A stretch of 64,000 nt of DNA from Halorhodospira halochloris (GCF_002356555.2 NZ_AP017372.2:2272501-2336500); one strand, 5' to 3'; counted from the stretch's first letter, positions 25,019 through 36,214 are shown. The notes: generated from the sequence alone by a model not told the origin. Numbers and translations: made by a program.

Positions 25019-27406
25019 ATGCGTGTAAGTGAGCAATGGTTACGCGAGTTGGTCAACCCGCCACTCTCTTCGCAACAACTTGCCCAGGCGCTGACCATGG
25101 CAGGCCTGGAAGTCGACTCCGTGGAGCCTGCAGCTCCGCAATTTCAAGGCATAGTAATCGGCGAAATCACCTCCTGCGCCGCGCATCCTGATGCCGATAA
25201 TTTGCAAGTTTGCCGAGTCAGGATCGACCAAAATGCGGAGCAATTTGAGGTTGTTTGCGCCGCCCCTAACGCTCGCCCCGGCATCCGGGTGCCTTTTGCT
25301 CCGGTAGGTGCTCAGTTACCCGATGGCCGCGAAGTGGAAGCTGCCGAAGTGCGCGGCAAGAAGTCATCCGGCATGCTTTGCTCAGCGGCTGAGCTAGGGT
25401 TAAGTGATGATCACAGCGGACTGCTGGAAATAACCCCCGACCTACCCCTAGGAGCCGACCTGCGGGTAGCCCTAGACCTCGATGACACCATTTTTGACAT
25501 TGATCTAACCCCCAACCGCGCCGACTGCCTAGGCATGACCGGAGTGGCCAGGGAAGTCTCGGCCATTACCAAGACGCCATTCCGCGGACTACAAACAATA
25601 AACATAGGCGCGGATCGCAAGGATAGCGTAGCTGTTGAATTAGCCAGCCCAGCGGACTGCTCACGCTACTGCGGCCGAGTGATAAGAGGCATCAACCCGC
25701 AAGCCCCCACGCCCACTTGGCTGCGTGAGCGGTTGCGCCGTGCCGGGATAAGGAGCGTATCGGCGGTTGTCGATATCACCAATTACGTCATGCTCGAACT
25801 CGGCCAGCCCATGCACGCCTTCGATCTCAATAAGCTGCAACCACCGATTGTTGTGCGTCGAGCTCAGCCTAATGAAAAGCTCGAACTGCTTGGCGGCGAA
25901 CAGAATGTAGAGCTCGATGAAGATGTGCTAGTCATTACCGATCAGAGTGGGCCGATCGCATTTGCTGGGGTGATGGGGGGCGCCGCTACCGCAGTGAATG
26001 ACCAGACCCAAGACATATTTCTCGAAGCGGCTTTTTTCAATCCTGCTACTATCGCTGGCAGAGCTCGAAGGTACGGTTTGCACACCGACTCATCCCACCG
26101 CTTCGAGCGCGGCGTAGACTTTGCCGCTGCTGCCAAAGCCTCTGAAAGGGCCACCAGCCTTGTCTGTGAGATATGCGGCGGTTCCCCCGGACCGCTTGAT
26201 GACACGTTTGATCCCAGCGCGCTGCCCCGGCGCAGTCCAATCAAACTGCGTCGCCAACGACTTGAATCACTCCTCGGCTGGTCGCTAGATGACCCAACTG
26301 TGACAAGCATGCTCGAGAGCCTGGGAACTGATCCGCAACAGCTTGATGATGGATGGCGCGTGCAGCCTCCTAGTTGGCGCTTTGACCTGGAGCGCGAAGT
26401 CGACCTGATCGAGGAGGTGGCCAGGCTCTATGGTTACAACTCCATCCCCGAGCGCCCCCTCCAGGCACCACTGCATGTGGCCTCTGCGCCCGAGCAAGAG
26501 ATCGGCCCCGAGCAGCTCAAACAGACCCTTGTGGAGCGGGGCTATTACGAGGCGATAACCTACTCATTTGTTGATCCTGCCCTGCAGCAGCAAATCGACC
26601 CTGATAGTCAAGCCCTGCCCTTGGCCAATCCACTCTCCGCAGAACTAGCGGTAATGCGCACCACCCTTTGGCCTGGGCTGCTCAAAGCGGCGCAGCACAA
26701 TCAACACCGCCAACATGAGCGGGTTCGTTTGTTCGAGCTGGGCGGCGTATTTTACGGTGATCTCGACAATCTAGCCCAAACCTCTCGCCTAGCGGGTGTT
26801 TGCTGCGGCCCATTGTTGAAAGAGCAGTGGGACGGTTCGCGGCGGGCAGCGGACTTTTTCGATGTAAAGGCCGATCTTGAGGCGCTGTTAGTGCGCACCG
26901 GCAATATGGACGAATTCACCTTTGTTGCTGATACAAACCCTGCCCTCCACCCCGGCCAATCAGCCCGCATTGACATGCGTGGTCAGCCGGTGGGATGGAT
27001 CGGCACGCTGCACCCCGCACACGCCACGACCCTGGAACTATCCGCTAACACCGTACTGTTTGAGATCGACTACTCAGCACTTGCCGCAGCCAGGTTGCCC
27101 GAATTCCAGGCTATATCCCGTTATCCAGCGGTACGTCGCGATATAGCAGTGGTTGTAGATAATGAAATCAGCACCGATGATCTGCTGCGAGCAGCGCGCG
27201 CGCAAGCCGGTGATCTCCTCGTAGACTTGGTCCTATTCGATATTTACCGTGGCAAAGGTATCCCGGAAGGCTCTAAAAGTGTTGCCATGGGCTTGATTTT
27301 GCAGGATTATTGCCGCACGCTAACAGAAGAGGATGTAGAGCGAACTACCCAGGCCGTTTTAAAACACCTGCAGGACGAGTACCAAGCGAGCTTGAGAGGG
27401 GGATAG
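25019..27406 (+). CDS. pheT: Phenylalanyl-tRNA synthetase beta subunit
   Basis: This 795-residue protein is full length. It begins [20 protein letters not shown], has the tRNA-binding EMAP-like domain (about 40-150, [15 protein letters not shown]), the B3/B4 editing region, B5 (about 400-475), the inactive synthetase-like fold ([16 protein letters not shown]) and the C-terminal ferredoxin-fold anticodon-binding domain ([20 protein letters not shown]). It works only as a complex with PheS. ihfA starts one base after its stop. Confidence 0.98.
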   Translation: MRVSEQWLRELVNPPLSSQQLAQALTMAGLEVDSVEPAAPQFQGIVIGEITSCAAHPDADNLQVCRVRIDQNAEQFEVVCAAPNARPGIRVPFAPVGAQLPDGREVEAAEVRGKKSSGMLCSAAELGLSDDHSGLLEITPDLPLGADLRVALDLDDTIFDIDLTPNRADCLGMTGVAREVSAITKTPFRGLQTINIGADRKDSVAVELASPADCSRYCGRVIRGINPQAPTPTWLRERLRRAGIRSVSAVVDITNYVMLELGQPMHAFDLNKLQPPIVVRRAQPNEKLELLGGEQNVELDEDVLVITDQSGPIAFAGVMGGAATAVNDQTQDIFLEAAFFNPATIAGRARRYGLHTDSSHRFERGVDFAAAAKASERATSLVCEICGGSPGPLDDTFDPSALPRRSPIKLRRQRLESLLGWSLDDPTVTSMLESLGTDPQQLDDGWRVQPPSWRFDLEREVDLIEEVARLYGYNSIPERPLQAPLHVASAPEQEIGPEQLKQTLVERGYYEAITYSFVDPALQQQIDPDSQALPLANPLSAELAVMRTTLWPGLLKAAQHNQHRQHERVRLFELGGVFYGDLDNLAQTSRLAGVCCGPLLKEQWDGSRRAADFFDVKADLEALLVRTGNMDEFTFVADTNPALHPGQSARIDMRGQPVGWIGTLHPAHATTLELSANTVLFEIDYSALAAARLPEFQAISRYPAVRRDIAVVVDNEISTDDLLRAARAQAGDLLVDLVLFDIYRGKGIPEGSKSVAMGLILQDYCRTLTEEDVERTTQAVLKHLQDEYQASLRGG

Positions 27407-27407
27407 G

Positions 27408-27710
27408 ATGTCTTTAACTAAGGCTGACATTGCCGAGCGGCTTTTTGAGGAGTTAGGCTTAAACAAGCGCGAGGCTAAAGAGTTGGTCGAGCTCTTTTTC
27501 GAAGAGATCCGTGTAGCACTAGAGAGTGGCGAACCAGTAAAGCTCTCTGGATTCGGTAACTTTGAACTACGCGATAAAAACCAAAGACCGGGACGTAACC
27601 CCAAAACCGGAGAGGAGATTCCGATATCAGCTCGGCGCGTGGTGACGTTTCGCCCCGGCCAAAAACTAAAGAGCCGTGTCGAGGGCTATGCCGGAACCAC
27701 AGAAGAATAA
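27408..27710 (+). CDS. ihfA: Integration host factor alpha subunit
   Basis: IHF alpha pairs with IHF beta to bend DNA at specific sites. The protein begins [20 protein letters not shown] and has the DNA-contacting beta-arm with [20 protein letters not shown]. Length is 100 residues, the family norm. Its position after pheT is conserved in gammaproteobacteria. IHF is also needed for spacer integration in some CRISPR systems, though no link is shown here. Confidence 0.97.
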   Translation: MSLTKADIAERLFEELGLNKREAKELVELFFEEIRVALESGEPVKLSGFGNFELRDKNQRPGRNPKTGEEIPISARRVVTFRPGQKLKSRVEGYAGTTEE

Positions 27711-28050
27711 CCAGGATGAGCTGCAGCCGATACCGGCAAAGCGCTATTTCACTATTGGTGAAGTCAGTGATCTGTGCGCGGTCAAGCCCCACGTCCTCAG
27801 GTACTGGGAGCAGGAGTTCCCCCAACTCAAGCCGGTAAAGCGTCGCGGCAACAGGCGTTACTATCAACGTCAGGACGTCATCTTAATCAGGCGTATCCGC
27901 GCCCTCCTTTACGATGAAGGCTTTACAATTGGGGGCGCTAGACAGAAGTTGGAAAGCGGTGAAGAGCGTGAGGATACGCGCGAAAGCAAGCAGGTTATCC
28001 GGCAGATGCGCTCTGAACTTGAATCGGTGCTCAATATCCTAAAAAGATGA
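27688..28050 (+). CDS. MerR family regulator next to ihfA
   Basis: The winged [43 protein letters not shown] is a MerR DNA-binding domain, followed by a short dimerisation coiled coil. There is no C-terminal effector domain, so no ligand can be suggested. I use the ATG at 27688 (GAGGG just upstream) rather than the GTG at 27676; both overlap the end of ihfA. This uncharacterised gene is a frequent companion of ihfA in gammaproteobacteria. tRNA-Pro follows. Confidence 0.92.
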   Translation: MPEPQKNNQDELQPIPAKRYFTIGEVSDLCAVKPHVLRYWEQEFPQLKPVKRRGNRRYYQRQDVILIRRIRALLYDEGFTIGGARQKLESGEEREDTRESKQVIRQMRSELESVLNILKR

Positions 28051-28094
28051 GGCTTGCCGATAAAAGCACATAGATGTATGATCAACGGTCAATT

Positions 28095-28171
28095 CGGGGC
28101 GTAGCGCAGTCTGGTAGCGCACCTGCATGGGGTGCAGGTGGTCGCAGGTTCAAATCCTGCCGCCCCGACCA
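28095..28171 (+). tRNA. tRNA-Pro (GGG)
   Basis: A 77-base cloverleaf can be folded: acceptor CGGGGCG/CGCCCCG, D-arm GCGC/GCGC, anticodon stem CCUGC/GCAGG with loop AUGGGGU (anticodon GGG), T-loop UUCAAAU, and an encoded CCA. Its position after ihfA-merR is typical of gammaproteobacteria. Confidence 0.96.
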
Positions 28172-28514
28172 GACAATCAAATGCTTATCGCTCGATAGAG
28201 CTTCACAAGAGCGTCCAGCTGTATAGAAAACCGCGTCGACACAGCAGCCACACCTACCCACCGATAACAATAGAGCCGCAAACAAATCCCTTGATCCAAG
28301 TGATCAGATTGTATTACTTAGATTATTATTTGATCGCAAGATTTACGCCAAATGTTTTTTCTTTTTCTTTGTGTTGGGAATAATCGCCACACCATGCCCT
28401 ATCGCCAATCTTGCACATAACGTGATAGATTGGATACAGGTCGTGTGAGACGGCCAGAGCTTAGATTTAGGCTTGTTATAAACGATTCTCATACGAGAAA
28501 ATAAGGAGAGAGTT
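28172..28514 (+). other. Intergenic region upstream of the DUF3015 gene
   Basis: No gene is seen in these 343 AT-rich bases. A possible promoter is TTGCAC (28421-28426) with ATACAG (28444-28449) 17 bases on, but the -10 is weak. AAGGAGAGAG before 28515 is the ribosome binding site of the next gene. Confidence 0.4.
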
Positions 28515-28994
28515 ATGCGTAAAAGTTACCTAGCGGCTACCGCACTTGCCGGAACGATGGCTGTGGCCGGAGTAGCTAAGGCTGACAATACCGGTTGCGG
28601 TCTCGGCAGCATGGTTTGGGAGGGTCAGTCTGGAATTGCTCAAGACATACTTGCAGTAACCACCAATGGCATCTCCGCTAACCAGTTCTTCGGTATCACT
28701 TCGGGCACCCTTGGCTGCGAGCACGGCGCTACCATCACTGCCGAGGCTGATGCTTTCATGGCTGAGAACATGGAGTCGATCATAGTAGAGGCTGCCAACG
28801 GCGGCGGTGAGAGCATTGATACGCTAGCTGCCCTGCTTGACATCGAAGAGGCTGACAGAGGCGAGTTTGCCGAGCACATGCAGCAAAACTTTGCCGAGAT
28901 ATTCCCGTCAGAAAACGTCACTGCCGGTGAGGTTATGGAAAACCTAGAGTCCAGCATGGCCGCAAGCGAGACTCTAAACCGCTATACCGCTTGA
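28515..28994 (+). CDS. DUF3015 family secreted protein
   Basis: A Sec signal peptide (about 1-23, RKSYLAATALAGTMAVAGVA with cleavage near AKA-DN) leads a 136-residue mature protein. CGLGSMVWEGQSGIAQDILA and FGITSGTLGCEHG are the DUF3015 hallmarks, with two conserved Cys that may form a disulfide in the periplasm. Function is unknown. It is strongly acidic, in line with a halophile. It is monocistronic, with a strong ribosome binding site and a good terminator. Confidence 0.9.
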   Translation: MRKSYLAATALAGTMAVAGVAKADNTGCGLGSMVWEGQSGIAQDILAVTTNGISANQFFGITSGTLGCEHGATITAEADAFMAENMESIIVEAANGGGESIDTLAALLDIEEADRGEFAEHMQQNFAEIFPSENVTAGEVMENLESSMAASETLNRYTA

Positions 28995-29026
28995 AAAGGC
29001 TGATATATAACAGCCGTTTAAGCGTC

Positions 29027-29063
29027 AGATCGCCTAGGTGTCTTGCCTAGGCGATCTATTTTT
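29027..29063 (+). terminator. Rho-independent terminator after the DUF3015 gene
   Basis: A perfect 12-base-pair stem (AGATCGCCTAGG with CCTAGGCGATCT) encloses a short loop and is followed by ATTTTT. It lies 33 bases after the stop codon. Confidence 0.9.
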
Positions 29064-29110
29064 AGGACTAACATCTATAGACAACTTAACAAGAGTACAT
29101 TCTCGTTGTG

Positions 29111-31084
29111 ATGAACCTTAGCTGGCTCATCTGCCCGAAACATTCTCTTTCTAGCTCATTTTATGCGGTTTTGCTTATACTGCTATTAAGCAACCCAGTC
29201 ATTGGGTCAGAAGTAGCGTTTGGTGCTCCCCCTGAAGAGCTTTTGGAATCCTCAGAAGTTGCCGAGCTAGCCCAAGATTCCCGTTGGCTAAGCTTGCTCG
29301 CCTACGAGAACAGGGTTTTCCGGCCGGGACGTCGAGGCATGGTGAAAACGCCGGGATTCTATCTTCACGAAGATGGCAGAAATGATCCTCATGCCGAATT
29401 AAAAGCAACCTTAAAAGCTTTATTTGCCCCAACAATCCCCGGAGCAGATGATGCCCATGCCGCTTGCCTATTCCCTGCTCGTAGACAGTTCATATTTAGT
29501 GAGCTAAATCTGGCTGAGTTCATATCACGGCTGCCAACTCCTCAGTGTCGAGCCTACACTAGCTGGCGAGAGCGCATAGAAACCGAACGTGTAGCACTTA
29601 TCTTTGCCGACGCCTACATGGGTAACCCGGCGTCAATGTTCGGCCATACCTTATTACGTTTAGATAGTAGCGCAGATAGCAAACATACATTAACTTCGTT
29701 TGCCCTCAATCACGCCGCGCAAACTGGAGAGGATCACGGCGTCATTTTTGCTATGCGTGGTGTCTTAGGAAGTTACCCTGGATCTTACGCCATAATGCCT
29801 TACTACCAAAAGGTAAACGAATATACGCGGCTAGATAGGCGTGATTTATGGGAGTACAAGCTAAACTTAGATGATGCTGCCATAGATAGATTGCTCGCAC
29901 ACCTTTGGGAACTAGATGGTGTTGGCCTGCCGTATTATTTCTTTTATCAAAATTGCTCCTTAAGACTGATGTATCTTCTTGAAATTGCCGACCCAGATCT
30001 AGACTTGGTCAGCAACTTTAACTTTTGGGCTATCCCGGCTGACACTGTTCGGGCTGTGAAAGAACACCCCGAACTAGTAGATCAGATAACCTACCGCCCG
30101 TCTGCCGCTCGCAAACTTGATTACGCCTTCGAACAATTGACCGATGACCAGAGCAAATTAGCTAAAGATTTAGCTTATGGCGAAATCGATGCCTCAAGCG
30201 AGGCCTTAGTTGAACTGCCTGAAGATAAAAGAGCCCATATCCTAGAGGCAGGTTACGAATATCTAGACTATCTGGCTCAAACGAAAGATTTAGGTGAGGA
30301 GTCACGATCTCGGCGCTACAACCTGTTACTAGCACGATCTCGCTTAAGCGCTGAGAGTCTTGCAGACCCACCACGCCCTGATGTACGGCCAGACGAAGGT
30401 CACCGAACGGGCAGATATGGCATCGGCTTTGGCCAACTTGATGGGGTCAACTACGCTGAAATCCAGTGGCGCGGCTCATATCACGACCTTCTAGATCCTC
30501 CGGGCGGCTATTTGCCCGGCGCACAAATCGAAATGCTTGATCTGAGAGCCCGTTATTACCAGGATGATGACCCTCGCAACGGCACTGAGCCAGACGGCGG
30601 GCTTGAGCTAGAGAGGCTAAACCTAGTAAACGTTCGCTCTATTACACCACGTAACCAGCCACTACCGGGTATTACTTGGGGAGCAGAACTGGGCGCGCAG
30701 CAACACCGGGCTGAGGAGGGGCAACGGGCGCTAGCCGGCACCACATCTGCCCACGTCGGTTCTGCTTGGCGTTTTGGGGACACAAAATCTGGTCGCCTAG
30801 TGGTTGCAGGTGCAACAACTTTGCGTGGTTCTCCTGATTTTGATGATGGCTACCGAGCAGGCGTTGGTGGCCAAATGGAGATTCTCTATAGCCGCCCTCT
30901 AGCCCGTTTGAGCTTATCTGCAGAGAGTCTAGCTTTCCACGACAACAAAGAATCATGGCGGGTTGCAGCGAAAACTGCTATCAGTATAACCAGTAACTCC
31001 GCCATACGTTTGCATGCTATCCGCGAAAAGGACTTTGAGGTACGCCATAATGAAGTGCAGCTGCTTATGCATTTTTACTTTTGA
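29111..31084 (+). CDS. DUF4105 (Lnb N-terminal-like) periplasmic/outer membrane protein
   Basis: A signal peptide (about 1-33) is followed by a conserved DUF4105 domain: LALIFADAY-type segment VALIFADAYMGNPASMFGHT, then LLRLDSS, and YPGSYAIMPYYQKVNEYTRL, DLWEYKLNLDDAAIDRLLAH and YFFYQNCSLRLMYLLE. The family includes lipoprotein acyl-transferase-like Lnb proteins with papain-type folds; H and C in FGHT and QNCS are the candidate catalytic residues. The last 250 residues alternate polar/aromatic and end LLMHFYF, suggesting an outer-membrane beta-barrel. ATG 29111 is used; a GTG lies one codon earlier. Confidence 0.85.
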   Translation: MNLSWLICPKHSLSSSFYAVLLILLLSNPVIGSEVAFGAPPEELLESSEVAELAQDSRWLSLLAYENRVFRPGRRGMVKTPGFYLHEDGRNDPHAELKATLKALFAPTIPGADDAHAACLFPARRQFIFSELNLAEFISRLPTPQCRAYTSWRERIETERVALIFADAYMGNPASMFGHTLLRLDSSADSKHTLTSFALNHAAQTGEDHGVIFAMRGVLGSYPGSYAIMPYYQKVNEYTRLDRRDLWEYKLNLDDAAIDRLLAHLWELDGVGLPYYFFYQNCSLRLMYLLEIADPDLDLVSNFNFWAIPADTVRAVKEHPELVDQITYRPSAARKLDYAFEQLTDDQSKLAKDLAYGEIDASSEALVELPEDKRAHILEAGYEYLDYLAQTKDLGEESRSRRYNLLLARSRLSAESLADPPRPDVRPDEGHRTGRYGIGFGQLDGVNYAEIQWRGSYHDLLDPPGGYLPGAQIEMLDLRARYYQDDDPRNGTEPDGGLELERLNLVNVRSITPRNQPLPGITWGAELGAQQHRAEEGQRALAGTTSAHVGSAWRFGDTKSGRLVVAGATTLRGSPDFDDGYRAGVGGQMEILYSRPLARLSLSAESLAFHDNKESWRVAAKTAISITSNSAIRLHAIREKDFEVRHNEVQLLMHFYF

Positions 31085-31114
31085 TACAGAAGGAGTAACG
31101 GTGCCCTCAGGTGG

Positions 31115-31256
31115 CCTCTAAAAACTCCGCCGGCGCTACCATCCGCCCCGGTGTGGAGGTCTTGGCACCAGGGATGGCGCCATGAAGCCTCCAGGGATGG
31201 ATTCACGGCGTCCTCCACACCGGGGCGGATGGTAGCGCCGGCGGAGTTTTTAGAGG
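31115..31256. repeat. Long palindromic intergenic element, copy A
   Basis: Perfect 45-base inverted arms (31115-31159 and 31212-31256; outer end CCTCTAAAAACTCCGCCGGC) enclose a 52-base centre containing CAGGGATGGCGCCATGAAGC. A diverged copy lies at 42389-42531. Both copies lie directly downstream of genes. The layout suggests a non-coding MITE- or REP-like element that folds into a long hairpin in RNA. Confidence 0.88.
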
Positions 31257-31314
31257 TTCCCCTCAGCACCTATCAACCATCGGCCCGAGGGGAACTTAAA
31301 GGTTCTTAATCGCT

Positions 31315-32271
31315 ATGCGGATCCTCGAATTATCAGTTAATACAACTACTCCCCGATCACCGCTAGTATGTAAACTCACAAGAGCGACTCTAATACTTGT
31401 TTTGATTTCAGCAGCCGCCTTGGTGTCGGGCTGCCAGCGGGCATTCTTCTTTCCCAGTGAGGAACACTACTGGGATCCTAAAGAGGAAGGAGTGGAGTAT
31501 GAGGACGTATTCTTTAAATCCTCGGATGGGGTAAAGCTCCACGGCTGGTTTCTACCGGCTCAAGGTGATGAGACTTTTGGCACCATTATTCACCTCCATG
31601 GAAACGCCCAGAATATAAGCACCCATTTAGTATCCGTATGGTGGCTACCAAAACACGGTTTTAACGTCTTTGTCTTCGATTATCGGGGATTTGGCCATTC
31701 AGAGGGACGGCCTGATTTTAGCGGTGTACACAAAGACGCCCACGCCGCCTTAGAAACGGTTATTAACGACATGGAAAAGGACCCCGAAACGCTGCTAGTC
31801 TTCGGTCAGAGCATCGGCGCGAGCATTGCTATAACTTCGCTAAGCCTCTGGGAAGGAGAAGAGCCTGCCGGGTTGGTAGCCGAAACCCCATTCGCATGTT
31901 ATCGGCAAATAACCCGTGAGGTTCTAGGTAGCTTTTGGCTGACATGGCCATTTCAATATCCGTTCTCCTGGCTAGTCACGGATGCGTACTCGCCAATTGA
32001 TTTTATTCATGACCTGCAAATGCCAGTACTGCTTATAGCCGCCGAGAAAGACAGAACTACCCCTCCCCATCACGCCGAGAGCCTCTATGAGGCGGCATCT
32101 CCGCCCAGACACATCTGGCATATAGAGGGCGCTAGACACGGCCTTCCTATGGCCGACTCCAGGGTCCGTAAACACTTACTAGACACATTCCATGGCTGGC
32201 TTGAAGGCGATTTGGATGCGGCTGAAAAGGCACCTGCCGATCCCTGGCAGCAGGATCCGCCACGCCCCTAG
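31315..32271 (+). CDS. Alpha/beta hydrolase lipoprotein
   Basis: A lipoprotein signal peptide ends in the lipobox LVSG-C40. The alpha/beta hydrolase domain has the oxyanion HLHGNAQN (93-100), nucleophile S166 in FGQSIGAS, and a late His in EGARHGLP, giving a complete triad together with an Asp around AEKDRTTPP. The family (YfhR/BEM46-like) acts on esters of unknown nature. Length is 318. It starts 59 bases after palindromic element copy A. Confidence 0.88.
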   Translation: MRILELSVNTTTPRSPLVCKLTRATLILVLISAAALVSGCQRAFFFPSEEHYWDPKEEGVEYEDVFFKSSDGVKLHGWFLPAQGDETFGTIIHLHGNAQNISTHLVSVWWLPKHGFNVFVFDYRGFGHSEGRPDFSGVHKDAHAALETVINDMEKDPETLLVFGQSIGASIAITSLSLWEGEEPAGLVAETPFACYRQITREVLGSFWLTWPFQYPFSWLVTDAYSPIDFIHDLQMPVLLIAAEKDRTTPPHHAESLYEAASPPRHIWHIEGARHGLPMADSRVRKHLLDTFHGWLEGDLDAAEKAPADPWQQDPPRP

Positions 32272-32294
32272 GCACTTCTAAACTCTCCCGGATC

Positions 32295-33044
32295 CTACCC
32301 CCACACCCCCTGCCCTATAGCAGCCAATCCGGCCACAGCAGAGACCCCCAGCACCGCTGCACGCAGCCACTGGCGATCAAAGATCGTAGCGGTGTAGATG
32401 GATACCCAGAAGCCGATTAGTATCGGCGGCAGCAGACTCAGCCCAATGAGCATCTCTTCTAGCCCGAACCGCCCAATCACCGCAAGCGCGCTCAGCGAGC
32501 CGAACGCCCCGACTACAAAGACCGCCGAGAGCGAGGCGCGCAATCGAGCACCACTGACGCTTTGATAGGCAATAGCCAGGGGCGGACCACCGATAGAGGT
32601 AGCTGTGGCCATAAAACCTGACAAAGTACCGGCGCTTAACAGCCGTCCCGGAGTAATCCGGGGCGCCCCGGCGAGGGCACTCAAGATGACCGCCAACAGG
32701 ACCAGCACACCGAAGAGAAGAGATAGCAAAGACTCGTCGACAACTGCCAGGACCAAGCCCGCCAGCACTGCCCCAGATAACTGGCCTGGTATGGTCCACT
32801 TAACCCCCTGAACGTCCATGGCTCGCCATTCACGGATAACTATCAGCAAAGGCAAGGACATCCCCACCACCAACATCGGCCCGGGGACCAGATCCTGATT
32901 CAGCCAATAAAGCAACGGGGCCCCGAACAGGGCCAGTCCGAAGCCGATAGAGCCCTGGATCACGGTTCCGAGCAGCAGTATCGCGCAGGCGATTAGCCAC
33001 TCACTCAGCTCGATAGGCAGGGGCAAGGCTGAACTAGCTGACAC
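32295..33044 (-). CDS. TauE/SafE (TSUP) family anion permease
   Basis: This 249-residue integral membrane protein has about eight hydrophobic segments and the TSUP motif GTVIQGSIGFGLALFGAPLL near the N-terminus, repeated in diverged form as GFMATATSIGGPPLAIAYQ. TSUP proteins move sulfite, sulfoacetate or other small organic/sulfur anions. Its start overlaps the end of the DASS transporter gene by 11 bases, so the two are co-translated. The substrate cannot be read from the sequence. Confidence 0.9.
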   Translation of the reverse strand: MSASSALPLPIELSEWLIACAILLLGTVIQGSIGFGLALFGAPLLYWLNQDLVPGPMLVVGMSLPLLIVIREWRAMDVQGVKWTIPGQLSGAVLAGLVLAVVDESLLSLLFGVLVLLAVILSALAGAPRITPGRLLSAGTLSGFMATATSIGGPPLAIAYQSVSGARLRASLSAVFVVGAFGSLSALAVIGRFGLEEMLIGLSLLPPILIGFWVSIYTATIFDRQWLRAAVLGVSAVAGLAAIGQGVWG

Positions 33045-34494
33045 TGAAGCCGAATAGCCACGGGGCGATTAGGTAGGCAGCCGCTGTCGCTAGCAGCGCA
33101 CCACCGATGGTTAAACCAAACCCGGCCCTAACCATATCCGGTACCGTTATTTTCTCACTGCCAAAGACAATCGCATTCGGCGGCGTTGCTACCGGCAACA
33201 TAAAGGCAGCCGAGGCTGCTAATGCTACAGGCACAGCGAACAATAACGGATGCACGTCGATCTGCAGGGCCAGCGAGGTAACCAGCGGCAGAAGAGTTGC
33301 CGCAGTTGCAGTGTTACTCGTCACGTGGCTCATCAGCGCCGCCAAACCGGCAATGATCAGCACCAAGGAAACCGTCGGCCAAGCCCCGATGCCGCTTAAC
33401 AAGCCGGCAATAAAGCCGGCGAGCCCACTATCCTCTATCGCCACACCGAGGCTCAGACCGCCACCGACCAGCACTAGCACCCCCCACGGCAATGCGCGGG
33501 TATCTTCCCAATCAAGCAAAAAGCGCAACCGCAAGCCTTCTGCTGGCACCAGGAACATCGCCATAGCCCCCATAAGGGCTATCCCGGCGTCACTGATGGT
33601 TATCCACTCCGGCATTACACCTTCTAACCAGGGCCGGAATATCCATGCCACTGCAGTCAAGGCAAAGATGATAGCTACGCGCATCTCCGGGGTCTTAATC
33701 TTACCTACTTGACGTCGCTCGCGTTCGATAAGATCGGCCACACCAGCTATGGGCTGACGGGGTAAGGGGAAGGAGACCCGGGTGAGCATCAACCAGGCAA
33801 AGACCAACATAGTCACGCTCACCGGCACGCCAATCAGCATCCACTGCCCAAAACCCACCTGAAAATCGTAGCGCTCGCCCATATAGGCAGCTAGGAAGGC
33901 GTTAGGTGGAGTCCCGATCAGGGTGCCTAAACCACCAATATTGGCGCCAAAGGCTATGCCGAGCAGCAACGCCAGGGTAAGCCGTCGGCTAGACTCACCC
34001 GTACTCGCCTCGACTAGGGCTATAACCGATAAGCCGATTGGCAGCATCATGGCAGCGGTCGCGGTATTGCTCACCCACATCGACAGCAGCGCGGTAGCGA
34101 GCATAAAACCGGCTACCAGGAAGTCATCACGCCCCCCGGCCACCCTTAGAATAAGCAAGGCAATCCGCCGGTGCAGTCCCCAGCGCTGCACCGCCATGGC
34201 GATAAGAAATCCGCCGAGGAAGAGCATCACCATGGGATTGGCATAGGGCGCGGCAGCCTCCTCGGGCGAGGCTACGCCCATCAGCGGCAGGCAGATGGCC
34301 GGAAGCAGGGCAGTAACCGGTATCGGCAGGGCCTCGGTAACCCACCAGGTTGCCATCAGCGCAGTCAGCGCAGCTACTCGCCAAGCATGAGGGTCTAGCC
34401 CTTCCGGCTCACCGAGCAGGAGCATCAGGCCGGCTATAACCGGCCCGATGGTTAGGCCTATCAGTCTGCGTTTGTTTGCTCCCAAGCTTGTCAA
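33034..34494 (-). CDS. DASS/SLC13 family sodium-anion symporter
   Basis: This 486-residue inner membrane protein has a dozen hydrophobic segments and the duplicated SNT motifs of the family: [17 protein letters not shown] (about 138-154) and [16 protein letters not shown] (about 389-404), plus the signature near the end ([20 protein letters not shown]). DASS proteins carry dicarboxylates, citrate or sulfate with Na+. The start overlaps the chemoreceptor stop (ATGA), linking transport with chemotaxis in one operon. Confidence 0.94.
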   Translation of the reverse strand: MTSLGANKRRLIGLTIGPVIAGLMLLLGEPEGLDPHAWRVAALTALMATWWVTEALPIPVTALLPAICLPLMGVASPEEAAAPYANPMVMLFLGGFLIAMAVQRWGLHRRIALLILRVAGGRDDFLVAGFMLATALLSMWVSNTATAAMMLPIGLSVIALVEASTGESSRRLTLALLLGIAFGANIGGLGTLIGTPPNAFLAAYMGERYDFQVGFGQWMLIGVPVSVTMLVFAWLMLTRVSFPLPRQPIAGVADLIERERRQVGKIKTPEMRVAIIFALTAVAWIFRPWLEGVMPEWITISDAGIALMGAMAMFLVPAEGLRLRFLLDWEDTRALPWGVLVLVGGGLSLGVAIEDSGLAGFIAGLLSGIGAWPTVSLVLIIAGLAALMSHVTSNTATAATLLPLVTSLALQIDVHPLLFAVPVALAASAAFMLPVATPPNAIVFGSEKITVPDMVRAGFGLTIGGALLATAAAYLIAPWLFGFSVS

Positions 34495-36119
34495 ACTCTG
34501 AATTGTTCAACCAGGCTCTTAAGATCTCTGGCCAATCTCTCCAATTCATCGCCAGCGGAGCGAGTCTCCCGGCTTTGTCTGGCGGTCTCCTCCGAGACAT
34601 CGTTGATTGTGGTGACGTTGCGGTTTATCTCCTCAACTACTTGGCTCTGCTCTTCGGCAGCACTGGCAATCTCAGTGTTAACCTGACTGATGTTGGAGAC
34701 TGCATCCTGAATCTCATCCAGCACAGAGGCAGCCTCGTTAGCCTGCTCCACAGTCTCTTGGGTCTTGGCGTGGCTCTGCTCCATAGCGTGCTGGGCGCTG
34801 CCAGTCTCCTCCTGCAAGCTACTAATCATATCCTGGATTTGCTGAGTCGACTCATGGGTACGGGTAGCTAACTTGCGCACCTCATCGGCAACAACCGCAA
34901 ACCCACGCCCTTGATCACCCGCCCGCGCGGCCTCAATCGCTGCATTAAGGGCAAGCAGATTAGTCTGCTCGGCAATCTCGCGAATCAGATCGATTACCGT
35001 ACCAATCTGCTCACTATCATCGGCCAGCTTCTTAATGGCCCCTGCTGCGCGGTTGACATCATCAGCCAAGTGGTTAATACCGCCGACGGTCTGCTCAACA
35101 ACCTGCTTGCCGCGAAGCACAGCCTTCTCGCCGGACTGAGTTGACTCAGCAGCGTTCTGGGCATTGCGCGCCACCTCATGTGCTGTCGAGGTGAGCTGAT
35201 TCATGGCAGTAGCAACCTGCTCAATCTCCGAGCGCTGGCGCTCAATATTATCATCGGTGTTCTCGGTTACCCGCGAGACCTTCTCTGCTGCTGTATTGAG
35301 TTGCCCAGAGGCCTCTATGACCTGCGAAATCAGGTCGTGGAAAACAGCCATAGAGCAATTGAAGGCGCTAGCTACTTCACCAATCTCATCCTTACGTTGA
35401 TCGTTCATACGGTGGCGCAGGTCGCCAAAGCCGCCAGCTATAGCGTTCAAGCTATCGGTCATCTCGCGAATCGGGAAAGTGACAAAGCGCTGGATAAACA
35501 AGTAAACCACGAGCAGGAAGGGCAAACTGAGCAGCACTGCTATTCCCCACATGGTCAACCCGAAGCCCACTACGGCCTCGTTTACATCCTCAAGGGTGAT
35601 CTCCATATTCACCGCACCCAGGACCTCGTCCTCAAGATGCTCGCCATGGCAGTCAACACAGCTCTTGCCTAGGAATTCGCGGTCATTGAAATTGGGTATC
35701 ACGGCACGCACCGCTCGTCCGCCGTCGACCTGCTCTATATAGGCCTCTCCGGTGCGCAGTACCTGCTCTTCAATCTCATCCTGAGGCTGCTGCTCCTCAG
35801 GGCCGTCGCCATACAGCTCCCGGGTAGCATCGGCCCGGAGCACGCGCAATCCACTGACGTTGGGTAGTTCGATTATCTGATCGAGAAACTCATCACGTTG
35901 ATCGATTGTTCCAGTCCACATCATGGCAGTCAGGCCAGCCATGGTCATCTGGTTCATCGTCTGAGTGAAGTCGATCGCCTGATCTACGGCAACATCACGC
36001 TTCTCCCAAGAGGCGAAGGCAATCATCACCGTCCAGGTGAGAACCAACATAGCCCATATTGCAATGAGCAAGCGTATCCAAATCCTAACGTCACGGATGC
36101 GCCCCAGGAGAGCCTTCAT
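34491..36119 (-). CDS. Methyl-accepting chemotaxis protein with a heme c-binding sensor domain
   Basis: This 542-residue receptor has TM1 (about 15-36), a periplasmic domain of about 150 residues, TM2 (about 190-212), a HAMP domain and the cytoplasmic signalling hairpin ([40 protein letters not shown]). The periplasmic domain holds one CxxCH site, C154-V-D-C157-H158, as in Tll0287/DUF3365-type sensors, so a covalently bound heme and redox or gas sensing are predicted. It is the first gene of an operon with DASS and TauE/SafE transporters. Confidence 0.93.
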   Translation of the reverse strand: MKALLGRIRDVRIWIRLLIAIWAMLVLTWTVMIAFASWEKRDVAVDQAIDFTQTMNQMTMAGLTAMMWTGTIDQRDEFLDQIIELPNVSGLRVLRADATRELYGDGPEEQQPQDEIEEQVLRTGEAYIEQVDGGRAVRAVIPNFNDREFLGKSCVDCHGEHLEDEVLGAVNMEITLEDVNEAVVGFGLTMWGIAVLLSLPFLLVVYLFIQRFVTFPIREMTDSLNAIAGGFGDLRHRMNDQRKDEIGEVASAFNCSMAVFHDLISQVIEASGQLNTAAEKVSRVTENTDDNIERQRSEIEQVATAMNQLTSTAHEVARNAQNAAESTQSGEKAVLRGKQVVEQTVGGINHLADDVNRAAGAIKKLADDSEQIGTVIDLIREIAEQTNLLALNAAIEAARAGDQGRGFAVVADEVRKLATRTHESTQQIQDMISSLQEETGSAQHAMEQSHAKTQETVEQANEAASVLDEIQDAVSNISQVNTEIASAAEEQSQVVEEINRNVTTINDVSEETARQSRETRSAGDELERLARDLKSLVEQFRV

Positions 36120-36214
36120 ATTCTACCCCCATGCCCATCGCCAAGCTGGCGACAAGGCCAAATTGTCCTGATAAATTCTATACTTGTGAACCCGATTGCA
36201 TTCACCACAGCTGA

